Source: Membranipora membranacea (Eukaryota; Bryozoa; Gymnolaemata; Cheilostomatida; Membraniporidae). Taken from it: a stretch of DNA of 64,000 bases. The translations under genes and the position numbers were made by a program. Below the pieces are notes generated by a model. That model did not search any database, had not been told where the DNA came from, and worked only from the letters and a program-made list of their open reading frames with translations. The stretch is from positions 9,300,001 through 9,364,000 of the forward strand of contig OU612075.1 in assembly GCA_914767715.1 (NCBI GenBank), read 5' to 3'. Positions 10,359 to 23,910 of the stretch are shown in pieces (position 1 is the first letter of the stretch; the number at the start of each line of letters is the position of its first letter).

Positions 10359-13300
10359 TTAAATTTCACCCGCGGAAGCACCTTGTCCAACATGATTTTG
10401 ATTCATATCACATCGTTTTATTTTAATTTCTTCCAGATTTTCGCGAATATCCTCATCTTTCACTTCTATCTCGCCTGTCTCTTGAGAGAACTTGATGTGA
10501 GCCCCATCATGATACAGCAGGACTAGCTTATTCTCACTACCTAACTGATCAGGACGCGGTAAAACCATATTCTTAAATCTTGAGGTCGAAAATTTGAATG
10601 AAATAGGTAACTCTTGGAAGAATATATCTCTGATTTCATTTAACAGGTTCTGGCTTTTGCTACTTGAGCGCCATTTCCAGCATTGCTCTAGGAATGGCTG
10701 ACGATGCTCAAGTGAATTTCTAAGGGCCTTTTTATCCCTGATATGAGATGTAAACTCAAGAAACTTATTCTGAGTAGTAGGTTTTATTAACTTCCCATTT
10801 GCTAGTTTCAAACATATTTGGTTGCAAGATTCATCAAGCACTCGATGCTTTGCTATTAATTCCCAAACAGTCGGCTCTTGATCAACTGCTGCTCTTCCTT
10901 CCGGCTCATCGATGGGTGTTGGGTGCTGCCCTGCCCTATCAATGGGAAACTCTACCATCAAATCCCTCCAGTCATTCTCAATGTTAGATTTGATTTCGGT
11001 CGAGTTTACAAATACAGTGTCGCACTGCCAGCTGTTGAAGGGATCGTGATATGAGAAAGACTGCGGAAGCGCGAAGTTGTCTTCACTACCGGCAGCTAAA
11101 ACAACTACTGTAGTGCTCAGAGGATCACCGTTCTTAACTTTTACATTTTGAACTAATTTACCCCGTACCCTCTTTTTGCTCAAGTGATCCAGTTTGGTCT
11201 TCACAGAGTGCACGTTGATCATAATTCTTTTGGAATCATCCCCTCTATCTTGCTGACGTTCAGGGTTTTGCTCGTATTTTTCTGCAGTAAGATAATTCTC
11301 TGGAATTGGCATTCTCATCATTTCTAGATGGTCTGTCGTGAGCTGCAATGAAGATTAATTATTGTGACATTGTCATACATAATGTTCATAATATTAAATT
11401 TGTAATAATGTTGCAGGTCTAGCCAATGTGTTGGCTCTGATTGGTTGTGATCCACTCAAACCAAATGGCGATTGCCGTTCACCAACGCTTCTATACCACA
11501 TGTTGCAGCAAAATTTTTGTGGCACAGAGATGAGCATTCTGCTCATTTAAGCTTAATGTCATTGCATTTTTGACTTTTCACACAATGGCTGTATAATCAA
11601 GTGAAAAATATCACTTATACATTTCAAGATATCCTCTCACCTCCCCTGCTGTTGCCAAGTTGAAAGTTACTTCCATCTCATGTTTAGCTATCTTAGCTTT
11701 TGTAGTTTCTTGGGCCTGGAATATTTCAAGCCTCACTGTGTCACCACGAACATCTTGGTCCATATCTGCCCATGTCAGACCTGCTGTTTTCGCATCTCTG
11801 GTCTTACACCATGGAATATTTACTCGAGTTGGACAGCTGTTGAGCATACGTCTGAGTGATGTGTTGAAGATAGGACACACTGTCACTTTCAGGCCTACTG
11901 CTCCTTCAATCTGAACAAAACCTGATAATAAAATCATTATAATGTGCTGTGGTGAGTGTATTATAAAAATTTATTCAGCTGCGAGACTATAAAAATACAA
12001 CTCAGTCATCTTGTTCACCGGTTTACCTTGCCTTTCAGAATTACCATATATTATATATCCAGGCATTATGTGTGTTTCCAAAAACTGCCATGGAAAGTTC
12101 AAAACACTACATTAAGTTATAAAATAGATTGATTTGATACATTGTCTAGATCACTTACTTTTACCATACCAAGCACCAGCCAGGAGATGGACCGATCGAT
12201 TCAGTTTACCGTCGGCAAGACGGCAAACTGATATAATTGCCGAAACAGTGTCATCAAGAGTAGCGCTGTCATCCTGTGTGCTATGTAAGTTCTGGAACAT
12301 TTCATAATGTGCTCTGTCCAGATCGTCTCTAGTGTTTGTTTTCTGAAATCAAATCATAATGAAGCTCAGTTCAATTATTTGCTGTTTGCCGACTTGCAAC
12401 AAGCCATGGTATGCATGTCTTATCCTGCATGTCACGGGCTGGAACGATCGATCAAGAATGCACACCAAACAAGACTCTAAACTCAGTAGAGAGGCATTCT
12501 TGATTAATCGTTCCAGCCCCCAGCACCCTCAGATGTATTTGCTTCTGCTTGAACATGTAGATAATTGGATTACTGTTTAATTTTCCTGTAGCTACTGACA
12601 ATATCAAGTAGCATGGGAACAACTGGAATGCTGGCGAATTTGATCAAACGTGATCTCACAATTAATGTTTCATGATCTGGAAAGTATTGGTAAATGAATA
12701 CAAGAGATTAGGAAGAGTAATGAGCCGTACACAGAAGCATGTACATCGATCAATATGAAAGGTGACAAATATTAGAAGTGAACCTCTTGGTTACAGGGAT
12801 ATTTAAACCGGTAAAACAGCTTACATCTAAAACGATCTCAGTGCTTCTACTAGCAGTACCAATTTGATATTCTCCCATCATTGGTGATCTTGGTTCATGA
12901 AGAGTAATCTTTAGCTCTGAGATGGCGCTATTCTCGAAAGTGAACACCTCTCTGCCATCATCATCTTTGCTAACCTCAGGGGACATCACATTAGCAATTG
13001 TGAACTTCTCATCATAAGTTTTGCTTGGGAAGGTGGAAGTGATGACAAAGGCAGGTACGTCATTACTGATCATCTTTTCTCTCACATCTTTACTCTCCAA
13101 TCCGGCAAGGTTATCCTTATACTTCCTGGTTATTTCATCATGCAGAGTGTCATTTCCGATGTAGTGAGTTTGGATTTCTAGCTGATCTTGATCAGCTTTC
13201 CCAAAGATTGGCTCCTTTAAATGGCCGGCAATAAGTTGCAACAAGTAGTGTGGGAATCCCTCCTTGTCTGATCCTGCCATGGCTAGGATTGTGACACATC

Positions 13301-14098
13301 TTTCCCCCTGATCAACATCTAGCTGGTCGATTAGCTCAGCTATGTGATATGCATCACTCCCCTCACTCGAGCTCTAAAATTGAGAGGGTATGTGCAATAA
13401 ATAATACACCGTAATACTTAGGATAAACACAATCAAAATCATATTGATGCAAAAAGTCCAAAAAATGAGAACACTTCCGAGTCCTTGAGCAACGCGTAAT
13501 ATTTCTTAAGAAGCTCAAGATAATGATCAAATTGCCTTTGCTTGTTTCACAATACCTCATACTGATCAAAATTGCTCCGCACTTCATCGACCGTCTTTTC
13601 TGACAAGAAGAGTTGGAATTTTGAGGTGAAGTCATCTCCCGATTCCTCTAGCACGAAGCGCAATGGACTGCCTTCAGCTGCATGTAATATTTCTCTATGG
13701 CTCTCAGTGGGTTGGTTGCACACAGGAATGGCCACAGCGATTTCAGCAGGGCGAGAGGGAATGGATATAGCTATTAAGATGGGAGCATCAGGGAGGTACT
13801 CGACAGAGGGGAGGGTACTGTGTTGCTGTTTGATCATGCTTTCAAGTGCATAACTCTGGAATTTATCTCTTGCGATCTGCCAGCAATGATGTTTGCCAAC
13901 ATTGAAGTAATGATGAGCTACAGATATGTCACCCTGGACAAGCAGAAGAAGATGAGACATAGTTTCTTGATCTCCATCCTCAACTATGCTTGTGAGCAGA
14001 ATACAGCTGATGGTGGCAAACTCAGAATCTTTCATCTGGTGAAGTTTGAATCGCCGAAGTGATCCAAATATGCGATCTTGTATGGTTTTGATTTGAAC
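10359..14098 (-). other. Unrecognised C-terminal half of the 1752-aa protein
   Basis: Exons 10-14 (residues 907-1752). Three segments may share a helical motif: ISCILLTSIVEDG...HLLLLVQG, CVTILAMAGSDKEG...LLQLIAGH and IISVCRLADGK...HLLAGAW, each followed by strand-rich sequence. The last exon is 327 residues, mostly polar, with no signature I know. No membrane segments. I cannot assign a function. Confidence 0.4.
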
Positions 14099-17000
14099 CT
14101 ACAACATGAGAGCAAAAATTAAATTAAACATTGCACAACAGGGCAGAAAAAGAATTTATAATCGTTATGTGACCAAGGATTTCCTTGATGTGACAGTCGA
14201 TCAGTTAGAAGTGTGGATAGTGTGTTTATTGCTGCTTTACTGCCCAAACAGTCAGAATATCCATTTCCAATTTCTAAATTTCTGACCAAAATTTGCCCAA
14301 AACATAATTGACATATATATATGATTCATGGCCATGGGTAAAGGTTTCATGTAGTAGTGCTCTGGTATACATAACTACAAACCAGTGTACCAAACCTTTT
14401 TACCCATTCAGGATTTAGTCAGACTGTCACCATAGACATAATAATAGTAACAAATGTTGTTACCATGTCTATGACTGTAACTTATCTTGTCAGTGATCAA
14501 ACCTGTTTGGTCTGTATAAAGCCGTTTACCAAAGTCTTGTGAGAACTATTTGCAATGATATGGGCTATGAACAAACTTGGAAATATGAAATCATTTTAAT
14601 TCTTACCAATTTATTCAGTTCTCTGTGTTTAATCTTCGGACCATTAGCAGCATGGGATAGCTCCTTGAGAAGCGCGCTGAAACCATCCAAACTAGCTCCA
14701 TTAGTCACACTGCTGGTACCAGGGGAGAAGCTGTAATGTATAAAACAGACTTCTATTATTGTAACTCCAATATATTTTCTGATTGAACTGGTGTATCATT
14801 GTTGGTTTAACGCTACCTCATCCTACCTGGTGGCATAGATTCTGGTGATTGCTGTATTTTACAGAATTGTGAGAAATGAGATATAAGTCACTGAGTTCCT
14901 GAAAAATAATATACTGTCTGTTTGTTACCCCGAAGTGATCGTGGTTGCTTGTATCGCCGAGAGATTTTCTTTTCCCTCAATCCTCTCTGTTCCTGCAGCT
15001 TGTACCAACTACGGATAAGAACAATAAGTATTGTAGGCCTGCTAGCATGAAATCTTTTTAAAGATGGTGGCACACTTTGGGCTCATTTAAGTATGGTTTC
15101 AAAGAAATATTATCCATGTTTCCCTTCGGTCTGCTTGAATTGTAATGGATTTCAATCACCAAGAGCACGATCGTGCCAGCATATCTTTAGTGGGACTAAA
15201 CTTACAGTTTCATCGATATCTGTTGAGCTTATAACTTTCTCACCATGCACTGCTAAATTGTGGTGATCTGGGGAAATAAGAGAGAAAATTGTGTGAATGC
15301 TTGACAGTGTTGCCGTAATTGGGAAACTGCTACAGCTGTATGCAAGCATGCAATATACTAAGCCATGGGTGAAATAATTTGACACATGGTTCGTAAGTTT
15401 ATTTTGTGGTTCTGTATAGTTCGAGTTATGTGAGGCTTCCGTTGCCTCTGACACTTCGTATTTAACATGCTGATTCGGTCTCCTTGGAAAGTATGTGCTG
15501 TGACCGGGTCTTGTGTGTTTGGGTATAATTTTTCTGTGGTTGAATTTAATATTCTAAACCCTGTTTGAAGCTAGTCTAATTTAGCAGCATTCGTAGGGAG
15601 CGGAGGCATTGTCTGATAAACCAGACTATAGTTCGCCGGTGGTTAGAAATTAATCATCATCAAACCCAAAGGCAATTTCAACATGATCTTACCCATGTCT
15701 GTGCATGGTACAATGAGTCGCTTCTGTTGTCTGGACATGAATTCTAGACTTCTCTTACTGGAATCCTCCATGCTACCGAGCTGTGATGCAACGTGAGTGA
15801 ACATGGTATAGATATCTTTATTTCCATCAGCAGTTAGAAATTCATTGGCCATCAGGTCAATGAAGGAAAATTTGGATATGTTGGTAGTGGCAGTAGATCT
15901 TTCTCTGATATACACTGAGTGCGATCTTACACTATGTGCCATGTTTGGTCTATCTGGCAGAGTCGAGGCATCAACTTTGGGATTTGAACAAGGGCCGTTG
16001 TCAACTTCAGGAGTTTGACTGTCATGCAATTTAACCACAGTGATCTACAATAAAAATAAATAGAAGGTGCAACTGTGTTCCCAGTTTTGATTGAAAAGAT
16101 TTGTTACCATGTCCTGGTCAAGTGCTGTACCATTCATACGGCAGTGATCTTATCAGGATCTATAGCTGCGACACGAACCAAAATGGATGCTTGATAAGGC
16201 TATAGAAGCTTTCGTCGTATTTAAATAGTTTTTATGATTTGATTTACCAGTGGCACATTCGATGGACGAAGATCTGAGACATGAGCAAGTAACTTCTCAA
16301 CACCAGCCTCAGACTCATCTACAATCACCAGAATCAGCAGAGAGCATTCCTTTGTAATCCCTTCAATGATTTCATCATCCAAAGACTCTAAGCTTTGTCC
16401 TCTCAGTTGAAATACATTTTCTCCTGCACAGCGTTGCAGGGACTTTTCAAGTTCCACAGTGGTATGGTCGTCTCCTGTGTTGTTTAGTATCAACCCGTAT
16501 GGATTCTTCTATAAAAAATCAAATTAACTGGCCTTCAATATAAATTTAGGGGGGAAACATGGCATTGAGTGCAGCTATTGTGCGAGATCTTTAACTGGAA
16601 CACAAAAGGAAACACCATAACATATGCATAATTTTTTCCATGGTAATAACTTATGCATGGCACATCATGCCCGGTATGAGGTTCGTTTTGTGAATACCTC
16701 ACGTGGGTTAGTTTAATGAATGCTATAATTTTATGTCTTTCACATTTTCATAAGCTGCGCGGGCATTTCACATGAGGGGTTAAAATGAACGACCAAAGCC
16801 CAAGATGCATTTTAGCAAGGCTTACTGGTTGACTTTAGTTACAACTACATATAGATGCGTGTGTCTCGATGGTGTGATCCATTACTCACTTCTTTTCCAT
16901 CATAGGTGAGGCTTTCCTTGGATGAGACCATTTTGTTACAGTCATTGAGAAACTGTGGATTTCCTGCCAGCATGTGTTCTGCATTATCCTGAACAGTGGC

Positions 17001-20000
17001 TGTAGAGAAAGAATTAGTATGTCGGTTGTCAGACTGATTTACAAATCCAATTTCCATATAATCTTATACATTTAGTTATTTAGTTCTGTTTGTTTCGCCT
17101 CCAGATTCACATCAGTCCGTATCAGGACCAATGGCACGAATACAAACTTAAGTAACTGAAAGTTACAGGGCAAGTAAAAATACACAACAAACCAGCTACA
17201 GCTTGCAAAATGATTAAAGCTACAGTAATGTGGTTACCTTGATGCTTGTTTGAGCGAGGTAGTACCAGATATTTTGTTAAGGAGGATTGGAAAGTAATCA
17301 ACTCTTCATTCCCGTTTGCAGCTGCCTTCAGTTCAGTCAGAGCCTCACAATACAGAGTATGTATGTCTGCAAGTCCGTCGGCACGACATAGAAAGTTAGC
17401 GAAGCTCAGGAAATCTCGCACCCTATCGCAGTTGTACCTTATAAGTACAGTATTACACCTGCTCAATCTCATCAACATCGACTCATTTGGTGTTTTTGCC
17501 ATAATGACCTGTAAAGAATTAGATTTATTTAAATAAAAATACAACTTGAAACAAATCGACGGAAAACAATTATTTATGAGTTGGGAAAATATTGGTAGCA
17601 CACGGTTGTTTCATTTAATTTTAACTCTCAAATATCTTACCACTGGAATAACTTTTGGTAAGTAGCGTTCTAGTTGTTGAATCAGACAATTAACCAAGGC
17701 GCTGTTTGAGGTCTCTGGGAAGTCAGTCATGTAGAAAACTGACAGGAGTGAACAGTTGTATTTGATGTTAGCCATGTATTCTTTTATAGATTCGCCCAGG
17801 TCAGTCACATCTTCCAGATGGATTACAAATGCATTTGTGCATTCCGTCTTTGCAATACATTCGTTCAGATATTCTGTGAGTGTGGCTGTCGTAACAATCA
17901 AAGTGTGTCTCCTCATCTTTGATTGGTTATATGGTATGATGAAGGAATCACTTATATGGGACAAACTATCGACTCCTGTGTATGTCAATGGCTCTTCCAT
18001 GATTATTCTCTGAATCTTCAGCAGGCGTTCTGAAATATATCAGCATAGTTTAGATATACCAGGATAAAAAAAGAAATATCCCAAATTTATATAGCTGGTA
18101 GGTATTGTTGCCGCAACGGGTTGTGTCAGGAGTTGCCCCTTATCATAGAGGGCGTTTAACAGCTGAGACCATGAATTTGCAATTTTTTATATATTATGCT
18201 ATCATTGGAGCAGATCAAACTTTTTGGTCTGGCGGCAAGGGAAATTAAGATAGAAACAAAATGAGCGAATCCCCCACACACACACAGAATGCTCTGGAGG
18301 TTATACTAGAGACGGCCTTAAACGGTGCTTCCCATAGATTCTTGCTGATGACCTGCGTTTTTTTTGCAGTGGGTTGTGAATGTATTAGTAGTGCTAGTTG
18401 TATTAGTTGTATTAGTAGTGCTAGATTTTATTATTGATTGCGATAATATTATTTGTTGTATTGTGCCTGACATACCTATAGTCAAGCCTTTTTGAGTTAT
18501 CCTATGACCGTGCTCGATTGGTAATTCAATCAAGTGTGCAATAACAATTATAACATTGCACACTTGATCAAGTTATGTAAATACCATACAATACTTACTT
18601 ACCCAAGATCATTGAAGGGTACTAAACACATCATACACTCAAAGTGTTTAGGAAAGCAAAAACCGACCACTGTTCATATCAAAGTAATCTAATAGCTATG
18701 AACAAAAGAACTAAATTTACTCGCACAAGGACATTACTGAATGATTATAACTTATTTCAAAGTACCGAAACCCAGAGTATGTCATCTCCCCTGTTACATA
18801 TTGACCACAAAGTCACCAAAATATCTTTGACTAGACTACCCATGACCAATATACTTTTGTGATAATTGCTGGATCTGGATCTGTCGCAGGGGAGATAACA
18901 TACACTAGACCCTGGGTTCTCGCACTTCGAAATCAGTCACATTCATCAATGATGTCCTCGTGCGAGTAAGTTTAGTCTTTTTAGTTGTTGCTACGAGATT
19001 GCTTTGATACGGTAACTCCCCACAAATTGGGGGATGCACATTTGTTACAGGATAAACTTCCTCCTTGAGTTGGCTCAACACACTTCAGGAACATTTTATT
19101 ACTATATTTAATTTAAATCTTAACAACAGTAGGCAACCTTTAAAACCATAACTCACAAAACAAAAAAACAACAAATAAGCCCATCCCCCCCCCCCCCCCC
19201 CCCCGTAGAATTTGAAGTGGATGATTTGAAACACTTTTGAAATGAAATCAGATGTATTTTCACCACTTTGCAATGCGATTTCGGAGTAAAAATTCGTTAG
19301 GGGTTTGCACCATGTTGTGCTAAAATTGTGTCCGGTATATGGCCATCCGCCACGTCTCTGTAAAAGGGCCGTGGACATAATATGGCGGTTGCCATATAGG
19401 CGTCCGGTTGGGTTCTTAGTGCATCACACCACTCAATTCTGTACCAGCGCATTCCTCTTTTTTTATATGAGGGTTCACTGTGCAAAATCAGTTCCTATTC
19501 AATGATTATACACTGGGCATAAGTCTGAATAATCATGTTTATACCTTCATTATTCCACTTTATACATTGATTATACCACATTCCTGGCAAAATAATGCAA
19601 CTATAATTATTCAATGTATGGTATAAGTAGACAACTTATTCAATTCAATTGTAATTATACAATGTAGGTATAACTTCATCTATAATTTATACAATCATTA
19701 TCCCCCATGGAATAAGCTCTGAATAGGAATCGATTTTGCAGTGGTTGGGTGGGAGAGGTCCCCTCCTCCCCCATCCATCCCAGACAGCCTGCCCAGGTTT
19801 TGACCTACCTTTATCATCTTTTTCATCAATAGCATCCTGCAGTCGAGTTTGTTTCAAGCAGCTGCATAATCTCATTGATAGTCTTTTCTCATGACCCAGT
19901 AGCTCTTCTTCATGTTTGATGCTTCTGTCCAGCAGTTGTTCTTTATGCTTGATGCTTCTGTCCAGTATGTCTGCTTGAGCCAAAAGCAGTTTGTATTTTT

Positions 20001-20877
20001 GGCCAGGGGGCATGTCTTGAGTTAGCGTATCAATCACCGAGTTGTTATTCATTTCAAGAGAAATGTGTATTGGTGTCAACTCTGTAATGTCTTTGATCTG
20101 AAGAAGGTCATACCATTCCATAGCCGTAACTGAATTACGCATTGACATAATCACTTCTAAATTGGCTTCCGAGACAGCAAGATGTAGCGGAGTGAGCCCA
20201 CTGATACTCTTGGTTTCCATCAACTCATACCACTCCTCAGATGGCACGGATGTATTCAGAAGACTGATGACATCTGCATGGCTATTTCGGTCATTGATTA
20301 TGTAAGTGGTGCTGCCGCTGCCCACTGCAACTTGATGAAGACAAGTTGAGTTAGAGTTGTCACGAACGGTCAGTAGTTTTGTCCAGTTGTCCTGATTCAG
20401 CTTCTGTATCGCATTTATCATGGCATGCACTGCAGTATAATTGCCAAAACGACATGCAATATGTAGAGGCGTTTTACCTGAGCCGTCTCCCGAAGATGCA
20501 AGGTTGTATCTTTCCTCGTTGTCCGATATGGAATTTAAAATAACTTCTGTCATGTCATTCTCTACCTGAGCAGCCAAATGGAGTGCATTGTGTTTAGGGC
20601 TCTCAGATTTTTCCTCTAATTTACCTTGGAGAAGTTTAATCCTTTCGCCGCGGGTTACGGGCACATCAATGATGTGCTTGACAATTCCATACTCTTTGTA
20701 CTTCAGAGCCCAAACTATCGAGTCCTCTTTATATTTGTTAAAGACTTCATTAACTCGATCTATAAACGCTCCATCTATCATTTCGTCACCCTTCATTAAC
20801 ACACTTCTTTCAACGTGTTTGGAGGTATACGATACTGTGAACGTGTTCCGTGAACAGAGTAGCCAAAGGTATATCAT
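10359..20877 (-). CDS. Ankyrin-repeat protein with two degenerate caspase-like domains (1752 aa)
   Basis: Fourteen exons join without a frame break: 20877-19809, 18029-17641, 17508-17238, 16999-16890, 16508-16248, 16044-15693, 15267-15206, 15008-14929, 14730-14607, 14098-13556, 13373-12825, 12342-12159, 11921-11641, 11342-10359. The first exon starts at an acceptor (20911) with a stop just before the ATG, so there is a 5' UTR intron. Layout: about five ankyrin repeats (95-280), a short charged helix, two caspase-like segments (about 357-576 and 614-817), then about 900 residues I do not recognise. Both caspase-like segments lack the catalytic His and Cys motifs, so a scaffold or decoy role is more likely than protease activity. 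It has no signal peptide beyond a weakly hydrophobic start and is presumably intracellular. The gene model is firm; the caspase call is an inference from strand and motif order. Confidence 0.75.
12436..12519. repeat. Foldback repeat in intron
   Basis: Arms 12436-12461 and 12494-12519 are 26-base inverse copies with one or two mismatches (GGGCTGGAACGATCGATCAA and its complement). It lies in an intron of the ankyrin protein gene. Confidence 0.75.
15693..16508 (-). other. Caspase-like domain 2 (predicted inactive)
   Basis: Exons 5-6 (residues 614-817) repeat the same plan: NPYGLILNNTG, a helix, then QSLESLDDEI, a strand CSLLILVIVDESE, a strand NVPLITVVKLHD, and a p10-like end DIYTMFTHVASQL...QQKRLIVP. 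It aligns with domain 1 and also lacks the catalytic His-Gly and Cys. The 117-residue exon 6 adds a loop before the p10-like part. Confidence 0.45.
17238..18029 (-). other. Caspase-like domain 1 (predicted inactive)
   Basis: Exons 2-3 (residues 357-576). Features that fit the caspase fold: a first strand RRHTLIVTTATL, the FVIHLEDVTDLGESI region (like the V..DLT..EI segment), a strand LLSVFYMTDFPE where caspases have the His-Gly, a strand LPKVIPVVIMAK where they have KPKLFFIQACRG, and a p10-like end DIHTLYCEAL...SSLTKYLVLP. The catalytic His-Gly and QAC-R-G are absent (MAK in place of QAC). Confidence 0.5.
19809..20877 (-). other. Ankyrin-repeat region of the 1752-aa protein
   Basis: One exon encodes residues 1-356. 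Ankyrin signatures: NALHLAAQ (about 97), GKTPLHIACRFGN (about 124), STCLHQVAVGSG (about 157), GLTPLHLAVSEAN (about 207), ELTPIHISLEMNN (about 246). A 12-residue unit, LDRSIKHKEQL then LDRSIKHEEEL, is repeated at about 295-318 and should form a short helix. Ankyrin repeats bind other proteins. Confidence 0.85.
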
Positions 20878-22080
20878 TGATTGATGCACATATCATGTCG
20901 ATGTGTAGACCCTAGAAACATTAAAAAGAGTTTGGTTGGTGGCAAGTGATCTTAACTTTAAAAGATTGCGATAAATTCATCACAGACTGAAACAGGTTAG
21001 AATGAGTTCAAGTATTAAGATGTAAAGTGTATGTATACCCACCAGTCCTATATCTCTCAGTTGCCGGAAGATCAAGCTGTTAGCTAACCTGCAGCTCTGT
21101 TGTATACTCAACCGATGACCTTACTGTTGTCTATGTATTAGTCCACTGCTTTAACACAAACTTCCTATCAGTAGAGTTAAAAGTCTCTTCAAACTGATTA
21201 CTGAGTGGCGTTGCAATAGATTGCGATTGATATATCAGGACAATGTGAAACTGCTGGCGTAAATATTGGCTAAGAGCCAGAATAATTATTGTTAGTATAC
21301 AACTGCAATAATAGGCATAAAAAGATAACGCAAACTTTTGATGGCTGTTATCAAGTTTGACAACTACTAGTTATGCTTGGAGAAAACTCTACAGTTTAAC
21401 CATTGAGGCAATGGACATGGTATAATAATCTACCACTCAATTTTACGCTATAGGATTAAGAACTCCTTGAGCTCGAAGATTGGCTTGAGATTCTTTCAAA
21501 ATATTTATTGATGAGCCCCATGAAATCACAGTACCACGTGCACCACAGCAGCAATACTTTCATATCATTCTAGAGCAGCTGTGGGCTACCTGCGGCTTTT
21601 TTTCCAGTGCGGTGTGACCAAATGAGTAATCTTTTGTGGTCCAATTGTGGCCTTATGTCTGTGAAAATTTTACAATCAAGTTTTGATTCCTATATCATCT
21701 TGTGCATATCCAAGTATACATTGCCTCTGTAAGCACAATTCATTGTTTGTAATATAAAAAACATGCATGCATGAGCCTTCTGAGAACATCAGTGATATCT
21801 GAGATATTGCAAAGACTGGGAGAAAACGCTATATTTGCCTTCTGCGAATACATTACTCCGCCAAGGTTTATATAAATATGCAGCAGCAAATCGAACATAT
21901 TTCTCCCATTTTCTACTGTTATACTTATACTTATGATAATGTGATGCATATTACTACATTTCTGATAATAATGTCTTTTTAAACGATATATGATTTTTTT
22001 TATCTCATGTATTCCCGTAGTTTGAAATGTCAGTGGAGATAACAAAACATACACACAACATAAACCCATCAACTGGGTCA

Positions 22081-22171
22081 GATTTAGCCTGTCTTGTTAA
22101 GCTTTGTTCTATTGGTGGGGGTCCCCCCCCCTTACACCCACCGAACAAAGCTTGTCAAGACAGGCTAAATC
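22081..22171. repeat. Foldback (MITE-like) hairpin
   Basis: Arms 22081-22109 and 22143-22171 match at 27 of 29 positions (GATTTAGCCTGTCTTG and complement), around a C-rich loop. Confidence 0.85.
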
Positions 22172-23191
22172 AGATCAAAATAAATCTAGATAGCACGAAG
22201 TAGTGCATTTGAGTCAAGTACAAAGCCAAACAATCAGTGATCAATGCAAGGTGATCTATCAGAGATCTCATTCTAAAATTACTCATTGCCTGATGCTGAT
22301 GAAAAAATATATATGCCTGATAGATGCACTAAAACACGAAGATTTAGGGAAATTGATAGCAAGGATTTGTCTTAGAAGTGAGGATTGGTAGGTTTTCCTA
22401 GGTCATCAGTAAGACCCGTTGTTAGAAATGGAAAAAATGAGGTAGGGGGATGCCAACCAGGACGGGGTCCGGGCAGTGAATAAACCATGGGCTTAAGCCT
22501 GCAAATACACTGTTTATTGCCGTCGTAATGGTAATACTATATAGAGGGGATGCATCCCCCTTATACAAAGTAGGAAGGACGACCCCTAAATTCTAACACT
22601 GGTTAAACCTGTCAAAAACCGACTTAGATAAAACACATCACTATTTGTTGAAGATCCTTGTAGGCTTGGCTGATTCCTGAAAGATCAGACGGTAAGATGA
22701 GATTTTGTTTATATTTCATACACTTTGATGTTGAAATCATCCGTCCGAAAAAGCTCATACACTGATAGGAACACAAAAATGGAAGTAAGGGACCAACAAC
22801 CGTGCAAATCATACTTTGCTGATTTTCCAACAGTAGAGTTGCCTTTCCGAAATGAATGCTTTATTATATAGCAAGACAACTCTTGAAAAGGGAAATTGGC
22901 CAATGAATTGTCAGTTGACATTTAATTTTACAACAAGTCCACTTCTGTCTGTAATTATAAGAAAGAGCAAAAAATCCTTTATTCAGTTGTTTAATTAACT
23001 TACGATGTGACCTCCCCCCAACAGTTGTGATAAAGAATGAGGTGAGGTGCTTTTCCCCAAAGGTGCGTCGGAGTAACCTGAAGAGAGAGGAGAACTTTGG
23101 TTATCTCTTAGGACTGTAATATAATAAGGCAATAGTCTACATGGAATATTAATTAAATTTATTATATTATTTTATCATCATCATTCAATTT

Positions 23192-23215
23192 ATGATGATG
23201 ATGATGATGATGATG
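23192..23215 (+). repeat. (ATG)n microsatellite
   Basis: Eight uninterrupted ATG units, in AT-rich sequence upstream of cyclin C. Confidence 0.9.
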
Positions 23216-23910
23216 CCAAGATAGATCTATCACAGCTCAAGACTAGAGTGGGAATCCCAATTTCCTCACATCCCAAAACCCATCAGTCATCGCTATGGAC
23301 TTCACCTTTTTGCATTCCCAGCTAAGAAGTCTCTAACCAAGGAGTTAGGAGCTGCTCTTACTACTCCCTGCCTAAGCCCTGGCCTAACTATCAAATGTTT
23401 ATGGTTAGAAGCCAACTGCTATCTATACTACAGACAATATGATGACTATGACCATGAGAATCTGAATCCAGATGCTGTCCTCATTGGATGGTAAACTGGA
23501 TATTGTGGCACCTTGTTAACCAATGTCCCAAAATTAAGATTAGTATTAGATTAGTATGGCCCCTCCGCCCCTAGTCGAAGCAAGTTTAGCGGAATGTTGT
23601 CCTTGATTATGTAAGTTGGTGTGTTAAACTTGACTGTTGTAACCAAGATCACTATAACTTCTTATCAATTCAATGAAATCAAGTAGTTGGATACAGTGGA
23701 TTTTTTTTCCTGTAAGTGATGTTTGTGTGCAGATATAATTGTGAGCCCAGGGATTTTACTGCAAAACGTAATTCAAATAATGTTCTGATATCTTTTTTTC
23801 TGCAGCTTTTGTTTTGGGAGCTTGACCAGTGCAAAGAGAGTACTGCAGGACTTTTAATATCATTACATCATAGAGCGGATATCAGTACTGGAAATTGAAG
23901 CAGCCACATT

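Larger units (their letters stand above)
20912..23910. other. Intergenic region between the ankyrin gene and cyclin C
   Basis: The 5' ends of the minus-strand ankyrin gene and the plus-strand cyclin C gene face away from each other here, so promoters of both should lie within this 3 kb. I see a foldback hairpin (22081-22171), an ATG-repeat microsatellite (23192-23215) and no coding sequence I can support. Several short open frames are at chance level. Confidence 0.5.

Noticed and set aside
19186-19204. Poly-C run
   Set aside because: A simple homopolymer in an intron of the ankyrin gene; likely of no function and prone to sequencing error.
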